From: Terriglobia bacterium
GTDB taxonomy: Bacteria; Acidobacteriota; Terriglobia; Acidiferrales; UBA7541
Direction: 5' to 3'
Length of the DNA stretch: 64,000 nt
Assembly: GCA_020072785.1 (NCBI GenBank)
Contig: JAIQGG010000006.1
Span: forward strand, 124,001-188,000
The position numbers and the translations under genes are program-made. How positions within the stretch are numbered: the stretch's first letter is position 1; each line of letters begins with the position of its first letter. Shown in pieces: positions 16,894 through 25,333 of the stretch. A model generated the notes under the pieces. That model had not been told where the DNA came from and ran no database searches. It worked only from the letters and a program-made list of their open reading frames with translations.

Positions 16894-17919
16894 ATGAAAC
16901 CCATTTCGCGTGCAGTGACTCTCGTATTGTCGTTTATTTTGCTGGGTTCGCTGGCTCATGCGCAGTCGAAGCCCGCTCCCGCCGCCGGAGTGGAGCCGCT
17001 CAAATCGCAGATTCAGGCCATCCGCCGGGCATTTCCCGGCGACATGTCCGTTTATATGAAGAACCTGGCGAACGGGGAAGAGATCGCGCTCGACGCCGAT
17101 TCGACCTACGAAACCTTCAGCGTCATCAAACTCGCCATCATGGCGGAAGTCCTGCGCCAGGCCGAAGCCGGGAAGTTCTCTCTCGATGATCGCCTCGTCC
17201 TGAAACCCGGAGATCAGCGGCTGCCTTCCGGCGTGCTGTACACCCTGCAGCCGGGGCTGAATCCCTCCATTCGCGACCTCGTCACCCTGATGATCATCAT
17301 CAGCGACAACGCCGCCACGGACCTGCTCGCCGACAAGGTCGGCCGCGCCAGCGTCACCAGCACCATGCACGGCCTCGGCCTGAAGAACACCTCCATCCAA
17401 TTCTCCGACCTCGATTGGGACCGCACCTGGCTGGGCTCGCTCGACTCCAGCTACAAAAACGCCACCGGCGACAAGACCATCCAGTTTCCCTTCGGCCAAT
17501 ACACCGAAGCGCAGGTACAGCAGGCGTTCGGGAAAACCATCTGGGATGCGGGAATCTATTTCGGCCACAGCACGGCGCGTGAGATCGGCCGGTTGCTGGA
17601 GATGATCCAGCAGGGCAAGCTCGTTTCCAAGCCCGCCAGCGAATTCATGCTCGCTACGCTCGAAAAACAGCAGGTCAACAATCGCTTCCCGAAATATCTG
17701 CGCGACGTTACGGTCGCCCACAAAACCGGCGACGGCCAGCCCTTCATCGCCAATGACGCCGGCATCCTCTTCGTCAAGAATCAGCCCATCGTCCTCGTCG
17801 TCTTCACCGGTCACCATCGCGGCGAGACCGAGCCCCTCCACGACGCCATCGCCCGCGTCGCCGCCCTCGTCGCCAGCCACTACGGCGCCCAGCTCACTTC
17901 CGGCTACAAGCCGCAGTAG
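16894..17919 (+). CDS. Class A beta-lactamase-like serine hydrolase
   Basis: A 341-residue exported protein with a signal peptide ending near AHAQ (residue 24). The penicillin-recognising motifs are all present: S76-V-I-K79 (active serine and lysine), S137-D138-N139 and K277-T278-G279. A clear ExxLN omega-loop motif of true class A beta-lactamases was not found; the equivalent region (DLDWDRTWLGSL) has a long insert, and the protein is larger than typical class A enzymes (about 290). It may therefore be a beta-lactamase or a related serine hydrolase. A GC-rich hairpin at 17960-17974 lies just after the stop. Confidence 0.8.
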   Translation: MKPISRAVTLVLSFILLGSLAHAQSKPAPAAGVEPLKSQIQAIRRAFPGDMSVYMKNLANGEEIALDADSTYETFSVIKLAIMAEVLRQAEAGKFSLDDRLVLKPGDQRLPSGVLYTLQPGLNPSIRDLVTLMIIISDNAATDLLADKVGRASVTSTMHGLGLKNTSIQFSDLDWDRTWLGSLDSSYKNATGDKTIQFPFGQYTEAQVQQAFGKTIWDAGIYFGHSTAREIGRLLEMIQQGKLVSKPASEFMLATLEKQQVNNRFPKYLRDVTVAHKTGDGQPFIANDAGILFVKNQPIVLVVFTGHHRGETEPLHDAIARVAALVASHYGAQLTSGYKPQ

Positions 17920-18024
17920 GGGGATCGTTCCTGCTTCTCTGGGGGCGGGTGGAATTTGTCCCGGCGGGGCCGGGCTTCTGCCCTTTCCTAAGGGCTATGG
18001 TGCTGACTTTGCGCAGACGCTTCC

Positions 18025-18062
18025 CTGAAAAAAAAGAAAGGGGCACGAAATATCGTGCCCCT
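18025..18062 (-). terminator. Rho-independent terminator of aceA
   Basis: On the minus strand AGGGGCACGA (18062-18053) pairs perfectly with TCGTGCCCCT (18048-18039) around a TATT loop, followed by TTCTTTTTTTTC. It lies 18 bp after the aceA stop codon. Confidence 0.85.
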
Positions 18063-18079
18063 AGGAAGAAGGAGGTGCG

Positions 18080-19426
18080 TTACGCCGCGGAGCCGGCCGA
18101 TGCGGCGGCGGATTCCGCGGCGGCCGGAATGGCGGCGTGGCCGTGGAATTGCTCCCTCTCGGTGGAGCCGGCCAGGGCCGTGGTCGAGGACTTGCCCCCG
18201 GAGACCACTTGGGCGATTTCGTCGAAGTAGCCGGTGCCCACGAAGCGCTGGTGCGTCACCCCGCGGTAGCCCAGCTCCTGCGCGGCGAACTCCTCCTGCT
18301 GCAGCCTGGAGTAGGCGGTCATTCCGCTCTGTGCGTAGCCGCGCGCGAGATCGAACATGCTCAGGTTCAGGGCATGGAAGCCGGCCAGGGTCACGAACTG
18401 GAATTTGTAGCCCATCTTGCCCAGCTCCTGCTGGAAGCCGGCGATGCTGGCGTCGTCGAGCTTCTTCTTCCAGTTGAACGACGGCGAGCAGTTGTAGGCC
18501 AGCAGCTTGCCCGGAAACTGGGCGTGGATGGCGTCGGCGAATTTCTTCGCCTCGGCGAGATCCGGCTTGGAGGTTTCGCACCACAGCATGTCGGCATAGG
18601 GAGCATAGGCCAGCCCGCGGGCGATGGCCGCCTCGATGCCGCCGCGGAACTGGAAGAAGCCTTCCGGCGTGCGCTGGCCGTGAATGAATTCGCGGTCGCG
18701 CGGGTCGGCGTCGGAGAGCAGCAGGCCGGCGCTGTCGGCGTCGGTGCGCGCGATGAGGATGGTGGGCGCGCCGCAGACGTCGGCGGCCAGGCGCGCAGCG
18801 GTCAGCTTCTCGATGAATTCGCGCGTGGGCACGACGACCTTGCCGCCCAGGTGCCCGCACTTCTTGGCCGAGGAGAGCTGGTCTTCGAAGTGCACGGCTG
18901 CGGCGCCCGCTTCGATCATGGACTTCATCAGCTCGTAGGCGTTGAGGGAGCCGCCAAAGCCGGCCTCGGCGTCGGCGACGATGGGCGCGAGCCAGTGCGT
19001 GCCGTTTTTCCCCTCGACACTGTCGATCTGATCGGCGCGCAACAGGGCGCGGTTGAGCTTTTTCACCAGAGCGGGGGCGCTATCTGAGGGATAGAGGCTC
19101 TGGTCGGGGTAGACGTCGCCCGCGCTGTTGTTGTCCGCGGCGACCTGCCAGCCGCTGGCGTAGATGGCCTTCAGGCCGGCCTGGACCATCTCGATGGCCT
19201 GATTCCCGGTGATGGCCCCGAGTGCGGGAACGTAAGGTTCCGTGTGCATCAGCTCCCAGAGGCGCTCCGCGCCCAGGCGGGCCACCGTGTATTCGATCTG
19301 CACGGAGCCACGCAGGCGCAGCACGTCCTCGTGGCGGTACGAGCGGGTGATCCCTGCCCAGCGGGAACTGGTGCTCCACTCCGTGTGCGTTTTCCCGTTC
19401 TTGCCGTTTGCGCCGTTCGTGGACAT
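18080..19426 (-). CDS. aceA: Isocitrate lyase
   Basis: A 448-residue cytosolic enzyme that splits isocitrate to glyoxylate and succinate in the glyoxylate shunt. ATG 19426 has GGAAGGAG 7 nt upstream. The catalytic signature KKCGH is at residues 188-192 (Cys190), with [15 protein letters not shown] and [10 protein letters not shown] as further conserved blocks. The C-terminus ([14 protein letters not shown], then an Ala-rich tail) is the conserved lid region. It lies 143 bp downstream of aceB on the same strand, probably co-transcribed, and is followed by a strong terminator. A duplicated piece of its 3' end lies at 16717-16820. Confidence 0.96.
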   Translation of the reverse strand: MSTNGANGKNGKTHTEWSTSSRWAGITRSYRHEDVLRLRGSVQIEYTVARLGAERLWELMHTEPYVPALGAITGNQAIEMVQAGLKAIYASGWQVAADNNSAGDVYPDQSLYPSDSAPALVKKLNRALLRADQIDSVEGKNGTHWLAPIVADAEAGFGGSLNAYELMKSMIEAGAAAVHFEDQLSSAKKCGHLGGKVVVPTREFIEKLTAARLAADVCGAPTILIARTDADSAGLLLSDADPRDREFIHGQRTPEGFFQFRGGIEAAIARGLAYAPYADMLWCETSKPDLAEAKKFADAIHAQFPGKLLAYNCSPSFNWKKKLDDASIAGFQQELGKMGYKFQFVTLAGFHALNLSMFDLARGYAQSGMTAYSRLQQEEFAAQELGYRGVTHQRFVGTGYFDEIAQVVSGGKSSTTALAGSTEREQFHGHAAIPAAAESAAASAGSAA

Positions 19427-19569
19427 CTGCTTTCTCCTTCCAGTGATCTGTGCTGCCCAATCAAAACCGTTCAAAGACTTTCTTCCGACCGGCCCGGAAT
19501 CTGCCATTGGCTGCATTCGCCTCGCTCACTCCATTCGGAATCACGGATTCCGGAAGCGGACATATGCCA

Positions 19570-21174
19570 TCACGCCGGGGTGAATTCGCCGCGCTGGATC
19601 ATGGCCTCGCTGATGCGGCGCGCCTCGCGGAGCTTTCTTGCTTCGCCGTTGGCATCCACCGGGAGCGGAGCCAGCAGGCGCTCCAGCTCCTCGTCGAAGA
19701 GGCGCGCGATCAGCTCCGGGGTGTGCGCCACGGGCTTGCCGTCGTCGCCGAGAATGTTTGCCTGCGCGGAGTGCTTCATGCGCTGCGCGATCATCAGACG
19801 GTAGATGCGGTCGGTGGCCAAGTCTTCCATGTAACCGTCGAGAAGGCTGGCGCCGCGGCCGTGCAGCACGCCGTTGCGGTAGCGGATGACGGTGCGTACG
19901 GCGGCCCGCGTGCCGGCCAGGGTGCGCTGTCCGACGCCCGCGGGCGCGGGGCGCAGATCGGGCCGCGCCGGGGGATTCTCCGGCCGGGCGTGGATCTGGT
20001 TCGGGCAGGGGAACTGGCTTACTGCAATTTCGTTTTGATCGGGATGCCCGGTCCAGGCGCCGTCCATGAAGCAGAGCGCCTCATTTTTTTTGTCTGCAGC
20101 CAGGACGGTGAGGGCCCGTGCGTTGAGCTCCGCATCCTCGCGGCTCGGATAGAGCGCGGTCATGCCGCCGATGGCCAGCAGGCCATGCTTGTGGCAGATC
20201 TCCGGCAAGCGCTCGCGCAGATTCTGGAAGAAAGCCACGTCATGCGGAATGGTATTGCGGTCGGGCAGCACCCACGCCGGATTTTCCAGATGGAAATGGA
20301 TGAGGCTGGCCATGTAGTCCCAGCGGCCGAGGTTCAAACCCAGAATGTGGTCGCGCAGGTGATAGGCGAACTCCTCCATCTGGTAGGCCAGGGGATGCGC
20401 TTCGACCAGCGCCATGCACTTGAAGGCATCGGCGGGGAGACCCTTGGCGCGCGCCGCCATCTCCAAGAGATCGCGCCACCACAGGGCCTCTTCCGCCGAT
20501 TCGGATTTCGGGATGTAGAACGCGAGCGGATGTTTCAGTGCCGTGAAGTCCGCCTGATAGGCGATCAGCGCCACGTCAAACAGCGCTGCCGGCAGCAGAA
20601 CCCCGGGGAAAATCCCGCCCTGGTGGAGATGCAGGCCGCGCGGGCGGGTGAAGATCACCGTCGCGCTCGGCTGAATCGCCACGCTGCGGTTGCGCTTGCG
20701 ATCGAAATAGTTGAGGCGCCCGGTCAGGGCTTCCAGAATGTTGCGCACGCCGCGCTGCAGGTTGCTCCAGGTGTTGGCGGTGGAGTCCTCGAGATCGAGC
20801 ATGACGCCGGGTGCGCCGCTGTTCAGCATCTTGACCACCAGTTCGGCGTCGTCGGCCGGCCCGGTCATCTGGTTGCGCTGATCCCGGCACCAGGCCGGCA
20901 GTTCGATCTGCCAGGGGGTGGTGGTGGCCGGCGAAGCCAAGAGGTAGTCCGGCAGGCGCCCGGCGTGCGCGGCGGCCAGGGCCTGCTCGCGGCGGGCCAC
21001 CAGGGCTTGCTGCCGCGCGGTCAGCGCTTCGTGCAGGGGCGCGAGGAAGTCCAGGAAGCCGCGCGGCAGCTCGCCGGCGAGATCGCAGCCCGCGGGAGCG
21101 TAGTTCACCGGGACGATGCGCTCGGAGAAGGGCAGCATCTCCGTCGAAATGGTTTTCGTGGTTGCGGTCGCCAT
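19570..21174 (-). CDS. aceB: Malate synthase A
   Basis: A 534-residue cytosolic enzyme condensing glyoxylate with acetyl-CoA to malate. ATG 21174 is chosen since the AAGGGG site directly abuts an alternative ATG at 21180. Length and motifs fit the A-type enzyme: GVMLDLEDSTANTW, FTRPRGLHL, the C-terminal FMDGAWTGHPD and VLHGRGASLLDGYMEDLATDRIYRLMI. It is first in the aceB-aceA unit and diverges from an IclR-type regulator gene. The 169-bp gap holds two similar palindromes that are likely operators. Confidence 0.95.
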   Translation of the reverse strand: MATATTKTISTEMLPFSERIVPVNYAPAGCDLAGELPRGFLDFLAPLHEALTARQQALVARREQALAAAHAGRLPDYLLASPATTTPWQIELPAWCRDQRNQMTGPADDAELVVKMLNSGAPGVMLDLEDSTANTWSNLQRGVRNILEALTGRLNYFDRKRNRSVAIQPSATVIFTRPRGLHLHQGGIFPGVLLPAALFDVALIAYQADFTALKHPLAFYIPKSESAEEALWWRDLLEMAARAKGLPADAFKCMALVEAHPLAYQMEEFAYHLRDHILGLNLGRWDYMASLIHFHLENPAWVLPDRNTIPHDVAFFQNLRERLPEICHKHGLLAIGGMTALYPSREDAELNARALTVLAADKKNEALCFMDGAWTGHPDQNEIAVSQFPCPNQIHARPENPPARPDLRPAPAGVGQRTLAGTRAAVRTVIRYRNGVLHGRGASLLDGYMEDLATDRIYRLMIAQRMKHSAQANILGDDGKPVAHTPELIARLFDEELERLLAPLPVDANGEARKLREARRISEAMIQRGEFTPA

Positions 21175-21218
21175 GGCCATCCCCTTCGTTTCTTAGACTC
21201 TGACGAGCGTTCCATATG

Positions 21219-21234
21219 TTGAACACTAGTTCAG
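21219..21234. promoter_or_regulatory. Putative IclR operator near aceB
   Basis: TTGAACACTAGTTCAG contains the inverted repeat TGAAC/GTTCA around ACTA. It is 45 bp upstream of aceB and resembles the second site at 21293-21308; their starts are 74 bp apart, about seven helical turns, which would suit DNA looping. Confidence 0.5.
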
Positions 21235-21283
21235 AATGCGATGTTCCCTTGTAGCCCCAGCGGAAATCGGGCGCAAGCCCGCG

Positions 21284-21312
21284 TTCACGATATTGAACAA
21301 ATATTCTATATG
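21284..21312 (+). promoter_or_regulatory. Putative iclR promoter with embedded operator palindrome
   Basis: TTCACG (21284-21289) and TATATG (21307-21312) with a 17-bp spacer form a plausible sigma-70 promoter for the regulator gene. The spacer holds the palindrome-like TTGAACAAATATTCTA (21293-21308), related to the site at 21219. A repressor bound here would block both its own gene and, by looping, aceB. Confidence 0.5.
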
Positions 21313-21343
21313 CTGTACCTTATCCTCGGGAGGCCTTTTGCTT

Positions 21344-22132
21344 ATGACCCTCGCTGAAACCAGCCCCGCCACCGCCGTGGAGCGCGCCCTGAACATCCTG
21401 GAAGCCGCGGCCCACCGCCGCGAAGGGCTCACCAATTCCGAAATCAGCCGCCGCCTGAGCATTCCCAAGAGTTCGGCGAGCTATATCCTGCGCACCCTGG
21501 AGCGGCGTGGCTACCTGCGGCGGGATGCCGAGAACGGCCGCTACCGCCTGGGGCTGAAGATCCTGAGCCTGGGGCGGGACGCGCAGGCCAATCTGGACAT
21601 CGCCGCAGTGGCCCAGCCGTTCATGCGCGCGCTCGTGGAGCGCGTGCACTTGACGTGTCACTTGGCGGTGCTGGACCAGGGCGAAGCGGTGTACATCGAG
21701 AAGGTGGACGCGCCGGGGTTCTTCAAGGTCAACACCTGGGTGGGCCGGCGGATGTTCCTGCACTCCACGAGCGTGGGCAAGGCGCTGCTGGCCTGGCTGC
21801 CGAAGGCCGAGGCGGAAGCGATCGTGCGCGCGCACGGGCTGAAGAAGCGCACGCCGAAAACCATCGCGACGCTGACCCGCTTTCTGACGGAACTGGATAC
21901 GGTGCGGATGCAGGGCTACGCGGTGGACGACGAGGAGAACAGCCTGGGGGCGCGGTGCCTGGGCGCGCCGATCTTCGACGCGCTGGGCGGGGTGCCGGCG
22001 GCGCTGGGGGTGAGCGGGACGATCACCCAAGTGAGCGAGGCGGAACTCCCGCGCATCGCCGAGGCCCTCAAGGAAACGACGCGGCGGATCTCGCGCCAGT
22101 TGCTGCGCACGGGAACCACCGGGCCGGCGTGA
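21344..22132 (+). CDS. IclR-family transcriptional regulator of the glyoxylate shunt (putative)
   Basis: A 262-residue cytosolic regulator. ATG 21344 is used, with GGGAGG about 10 nt upstream. The N-terminal winged helix-turn-helix (about residues 10-75) contains LTNSEISRRLSIPKSSASYI and LERRGYLRRD. The C-terminal effector domain (about 90-255) has GEAVYIEKVD, FLHSTSVGKALLAWLP and GYAVDDEENSLGARCLGAPIFD, all standard for IclR proteins. It is divergent from aceB-aceA, the arrangement expected for a local regulator of acetate/glyoxylate metabolism. The target is inferred from position and from paired palindromes. Confidence 0.9.
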   Translation: MTLAETSPATAVERALNILEAAAHRREGLTNSEISRRLSIPKSSASYILRTLERRGYLRRDAENGRYRLGLKILSLGRDAQANLDIAAVAQPFMRALVERVHLTCHLAVLDQGEAVYIEKVDAPGFFKVNTWVGRRMFLHSTSVGKALLAWLPKAEAEAIVRAHGLKKRTPKTIATLTRFLTELDTVRMQGYAVDDEENSLGARCLGAPIFDALGGVPAALGVSGTITQVSEAELPRIAEALKETTRRISRQLLRTGTTGPA

Positions 22133-22294
22133 TCCGCCGGGGAGTTCCGGCGCCTTCCGGGTTTAGCAACAAGACGCACGGCGCCGGCAATTCCGGCGAG
22201 GCGGACAGCGGTCTGGTAGCATACGATTGCCCGTGCGGAAGCGCGCGGGCTCGCTTGCAAATTATGATCAACCTGCCCATGCGGAGAAGATGAC

Positions 22295-23026
22295 GTGCTG
22301 GTGATTGCGCACCGCGGGGCCTCCGGCCATGCCCCGGAAAACACGCTGGCGGCGTTTCGCCGCGCGCTGACCTGCGGAGCCGGATTCATCGAGACCGACC
22401 TGCACCTCTCGCGCGACGCGCATTTCGTGGCCATCCATGACGATACGCTGGAGCGCACGACGAATGGGCAGGGTCTGATCCACGACCATTCGCTGGCGGA
22501 GCTGCGGCGGCTGGATGCCGGGTCGTGGTTCGGAAGCGAATTTGCCGGCGAGCGCATTCCGACGCTGGACGAGATCTTCGAGTTTTCGCGGCAGAACGAC
22601 GTGGTGTTCTATCTGGAATTGAAGCTCGCCGGTACTTGGGGAGCGGAGCACGCGCTGGTGAGCGCGCTGCGGCAGTCGGGGGAAATTCCCCGGGCCGTGG
22701 TGATGTCGTTCGACCCGCGCGTGCTGGTGTCGCTGCGGGGGAGCGAGCCGATGCTGATGACCGCGCTGCTCTACGACGGCACACTGGCCGAGCCCTTCGA
22801 GCAGGCGATCTCCTCCGGGGTGCGGCAGATTGCCGCGCGCAGCGACCTGGTGACACCCGCGCTGCTCCGCGAGGCGCGGCGGCGGGACCTGCAGGTGGTG
22901 TGCTGGACGGTGAACCACCCGGCGCAGATGCGCGCGCTGGTAGCCGCGGGAGTGGACGGAATCATCAGCGACTACCCCGATCGCGTGGTCGCCGCAGCCA
23001 AGGAAAAGCGCGGCAGCAGAAGCTGA
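22295..23026 (+). CDS. Glycerophosphodiester phosphodiesterase
   Basis: A 243-residue enzyme releasing glycerol 3-phosphate from glycerophosphodiesters. GTG 22295 is preceded by GGAGAAG. Active-site residues of the GDPD barrel are present: His6-Arg7 (AHRG), Glu15 (PENT), Glu33 and Asp35 (ETDLHLS), His48 (IHDDTLERTTNG), with Glu and Lys in YLELKL and the C-terminal WTVNHPAQM. No signal peptide, so it resembles cytosolic UgpQ rather than periplasmic GlpQ. No glycerol-phosphate transport genes lie nearby. Confidence 0.92.
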   Translation: MLVIAHRGASGHAPENTLAAFRRALTCGAGFIETDLHLSRDAHFVAIHDDTLERTTNGQGLIHDHSLAELRRLDAGSWFGSEFAGERIPTLDEIFEFSRQNDVVFYLELKLAGTWGAEHALVSALRQSGEIPRAVVMSFDPRVLVSLRGSEPMLMTALLYDGTLAEPFEQAISSGVRQIAARSDLVTPALLREARRRDLQVVCWTVNHPAQMRALVAAGVDGIISDYPDRVVAAAKEKRGSRS

Positions 23027-23067
23027 TTTCCGCTGGGCCGCGCGGGTTCGGACGAAACTCCCCCAAA

Positions 23068-23090
23068 AAAACGCAGAGGCGCAGAGAGAG
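23068..23090 (+). repeat. CACAGAG-type short dispersed repeat, copy 1
   Basis: AAACGCAGAGGCGCAGAGAG, a relative of the repeats at 47391-47419 and 51487-51513. It lies between the convergent phosphodiesterase and rsmA genes. Confidence 0.5.
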
Positions 23091-23161
23091 AAGAGAAGAA
23101 CTATTTTTCTTTCTGCAATCGCTGTGTCCTGGCGTTTGTTCATTGTTCTTTTCCGGCCGGG

Positions 23162-23980
23162 CTATCCGGGGATGAGGCGGCGGAAGAGGGCGGCGAACTG
23201 CTCGACGCTGAGCTGCTCGGCGCGGGCGTCGGGGCGGAGGCCGAGGGAGGCGAGGGCTTCGCGGACCAGCTCCGGGCCGGCGAGGGCGCGCAGGTTGTTG
23301 ACCAGGGTTTTTCTCTTCTGAGCGAAAGACAATTTCACGAAATCGAGGAAGCGCTGCTCGTCTTGCAGGCCGAGCGCGGCCCCGGCGCCGGGCAGGCGCA
23401 GGGAGACGAGCGCGGAGGTGACTTCCGGCGGGGGCTGGAAGGCGCCGCGGGGAATCTGCAGGGCGATTTCGGGGCGGGAGTAGTACTGGGTGAGGACGGA
23501 GAGGTAGCCGTAGTCGCGGGAGCCGGGGCGGGCGGCAAGGCGCTGGGCGACTTCGAGCTGGATGACGATGTGGATGGCTTCGATGTTTGCGGCGTGCTCG
23601 AAGAGGCGGTGCAGGATGGGCGAGGTGATGTAGTAGGGGAGGTTGCCGTAGACGCGCACGCGCCGGTTGGCGAGGAGTTTTGCGAGATCGAGCTGGAGGA
23701 TGTCGCCGGAGACGACGGTGAGGTTGGGGAATTTTTCGGCGAGGCGCTGGAGGCCGGCGACGAGCGGGGGATCGAGCTCGATGGTGGTGACGGGAAGACC
23801 GGTGGCGAGAAGGTGTTCGGTCATTTCGCCGTGGCCGGCGCCGATTTCGAGCCAGGGGGTTTGCGAGGGCGGGGCGGCGGCGAGGCCGGCGGCGTGGCGG
23901 GAGATGCCGATGGCGCGCGCGATCTTTTCGCGCCAGGCGGCGTCGGCGAGGAAATGTTGTCCGAGGCGTTGGCGGGCCAT
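23162..23980 (-). CDS. rsmA: 16S rRNA (adenine(1518)-N(6)/adenine(1519)-N(6))-dimethyltransferase
   Basis: A 272-residue SAM-dependent enzyme that dimethylates two adjacent adenines in the 3' hairpin of 16S rRNA (KsgA). The start at ATG 23980 gives the canonical MARQRLGQHFL opening. Motif I is LEIGAGHGEMTEHLL, motif IV is NLPYYITSPI, and the C-terminal domain has FAQKRKTLVNNLRAL. No obvious ribosome-binding site precedes the start, so it may be leaderless or weakly translated. It converges on the phosphodiesterase gene. Confidence 0.94.
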   Translation of the reverse strand: MARQRLGQHFLADAAWREKIARAIGISRHAAGLAAAPPSQTPWLEIGAGHGEMTEHLLATGLPVTTIELDPPLVAGLQRLAEKFPNLTVVSGDILQLDLAKLLANRRVRVYGNLPYYITSPILHRLFEHAANIEAIHIVIQLEVAQRLAARPGSRDYGYLSVLTQYYSRPEIALQIPRGAFQPPPEVTSALVSLRLPGAGAALGLQDEQRFLDFVKLSFAQKRKTLVNNLRALAGPELVREALASLGLRPDARAEQLSVEQFAALFRRLIPG

Positions 23981-24316
23981 GCGGGAGACAGTGTAGCAGG
24001 AGGCGGGGCGTGGTTTATCTTTAGAGCATGCGAAGAGCAAGAGAGATCCCTCGACACCCGATGGTCGCTCTCCGAGAAGCTCGGAGCAGGCGGGATAGAT
24101 ACCCTTCGCCGGGTATCTAGTAAACAGAATGACTCCCACCCCCCTGGTTTTCTTGTAACTGCAGATTGCAAAGGGTTTTAAGTCCAATGATTTGGAACTG
24201 CTGATTCCACAAGGGTTGCAGGGGGAATTTTTGGAACTGCAGAAAAGAAAAGGGATAGTGGCGAGTGAGGAGTAGCGAGTGGCGAAGTGGAGGAAGCAAA
24301 GCGCGGGCATGGGGGA
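23981..24316. other. Intergenic region with two adjacent perfect hairpins
   Basis: A 336-bp non-coding stretch. CTCCGAG-AAG-CTCGGAG (24070-24086) is followed 10 bp later by AGATACCC-TTCGCC-GGGTATCT (24097-24118). The rest is AT-richer than its surroundings. It forms the left margin of the accessory patch. The hairpins could be terminators, part of a small RNA or repeat remnants; none has a good T tract. Confidence 0.45.
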
Positions 24317-24739
24317 TCAGGATTCGGAGGGGATGGGGGGCAAGGCGCGGCGGAGGGTGTCCTCCCAGGCGGAGAAGCCGTGGGTTTGCTGGATTTCGAG
24401 CTGGACGGAATGGCGGTTGTGGAGAAGAAGCTGGGCGATATAGGCGAGGGTGGCGGCCTTGCGGCGGGGGACGCGGTCCTGGGCGAGGAGGTGGAAGAGT
24501 TTTCCGAGGACGTGGGAGAGGTCGCTGGCAGTGGTGAATTCGCCGGAAAGGGAGGCGAGTTCGGCGGCGATGGCGGCGGAGTCGAGGAGCTGGCGCTCCT
24601 GGCGGGCGTGGAAGGGGCAGAGGGAGGGGTGGGATTCGTGGCGCAGCATGGTGCATTGGCGGCCGTCGGAGGTGGAGAAAAGACAGCGGTCGGCTTGGGT
24701 GGGGGAGGGGCGATCTTGGGCAGGGCGGTTTGTTTTCAT
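24317..24739 (-). CDS. Small Cys/His-rich protein of unknown function
   Basis: A 140-residue protein of no recognised function. ATG 24739 is assumed because a consensus promoter at 24852-24880 excludes starts further upstream. Near the N-terminus is a putative zinc site: C19 in RCLFSTSDGRQC, then C28, H32, H35, C39 and H42 (RHESHPSLCPFH), that is a Cys/His cluster within 24 residues. The remainder is helical (SAAIAAELASLSGEF, ATLAYIAQLLLHNRHSV). Similar short SDGR-C proteins occur, as far as I recall, in Acidobacteriota genomes as hypotheticals. It opens the low-GC accessory patch. Confidence 0.6.
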   Translation of the reverse strand: MKTNRPAQDRPSPTQADRCLFSTSDGRQCTMLRHESHPSLCPFHARQERQLLDSAAIAAELASLSGEFTTASDLSHVLGKLFHLLAQDRVPRRKAATLAYIAQLLLHNRHSVQLEIQQTHGFSAWEDTLRRALPPIPSES

Positions 24740-24851
24740 GGAGATGGTCAGGAGGAAGGAAGTGATGAGGTAAAGAGGTAAGGAGGTAACGAAACGGAAC
24801 AGGGACAAGGGATGTCGGCGCAGAGCCGCTGAGGGCGAAAATTCATACGGA

Positions 24852-24880
24852 ATTTTAGCATCAGTTTTACTAACTGTCAA
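24852..24880 (-). promoter_or_regulatory. Consensus sigma-70 promoter for the Cys/His-rich gene
   Basis: On the minus strand: TTGACA (24880-24875), a 17-bp spacer, TAAAAT (24857-24852). This matches the sigma-70 consensus in 11 of 12 positions and would give a leader of roughly 100 nt before ATG 24739. Confidence 0.75.
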
Positions 24881-25060
24881 TAAAACACTATGTTATTTAT
24901 TAGTAGTTTTCGAATGGTTGTGGAAAAGCGTTCGAAAATTTGAATGCGGGCCAGTGTATCTCGCGTTGATCGTGGTCGAAAAAGTCAAAATCCCCACATG
25001 TAAAATCGACGTGTTGGGCACCCAAGTCCTTCTCCTCATTTTGCGCCCGGGCCACCCGCC

Positions 25061-25123
25061 GCTGGGGATTCTTCCGGGAAAAGTCGGAAGACCCACCCTC
25101 AAAAACGGAAATGGGGCACCCGG
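25061..25123 (+). repeat. 63-bp direct repeat, left copy
   Basis: GCTGGGGATTCTTCC through GGGGCACCCGG; nearly identical to 26027-26090, with one substitution, one 1-nt indel and a few changes near the end. The two copies flank the PD-(D/E)XK-like gene in direct orientation. Confidence 0.85.
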
Positions 25124-25333
25124 CAGAAGGAAATTCATAGAATTGAATGTGCCACCCAGTTGGTCTACTAAACTGAGTCGAAATGATCAAGACTTCGGAA
25201 TAGAGGATCGCTCTACGATATTTCCTCCAACGGGGCTTCAAGAACGTGTTGGCGATGAACCCGACGCCGCCTCGACTCGCAAAAGACGCTCGTCTAGGCA
25301 TGCGTTGACGTTAGAATGGTTAGAGGTTATTAA

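Larger units (their letters stand above)
24740..25333. other. AT-rich intergenic region with promoter and dispersed repeat
   Basis: A 594-bp gap. It holds a purine-rich stretch with GAGGTAA-like units (about 24760-24790), a consensus promoter on the minus strand (24852-24880), and one 63-bp repeat copy (25061-25123). Its GC content is visibly lower than the flanking core genes. No convincing open frame was found in it. Confidence 0.6.

Noticed and set aside
24117-24656. 179-codon Pro/Arg-rich minus-strand frame
   Set aside because: It overlaps the Cys/His-rich gene in another frame and has very biased composition; the promoter at 24852 and the C/H motif favour the other frame.
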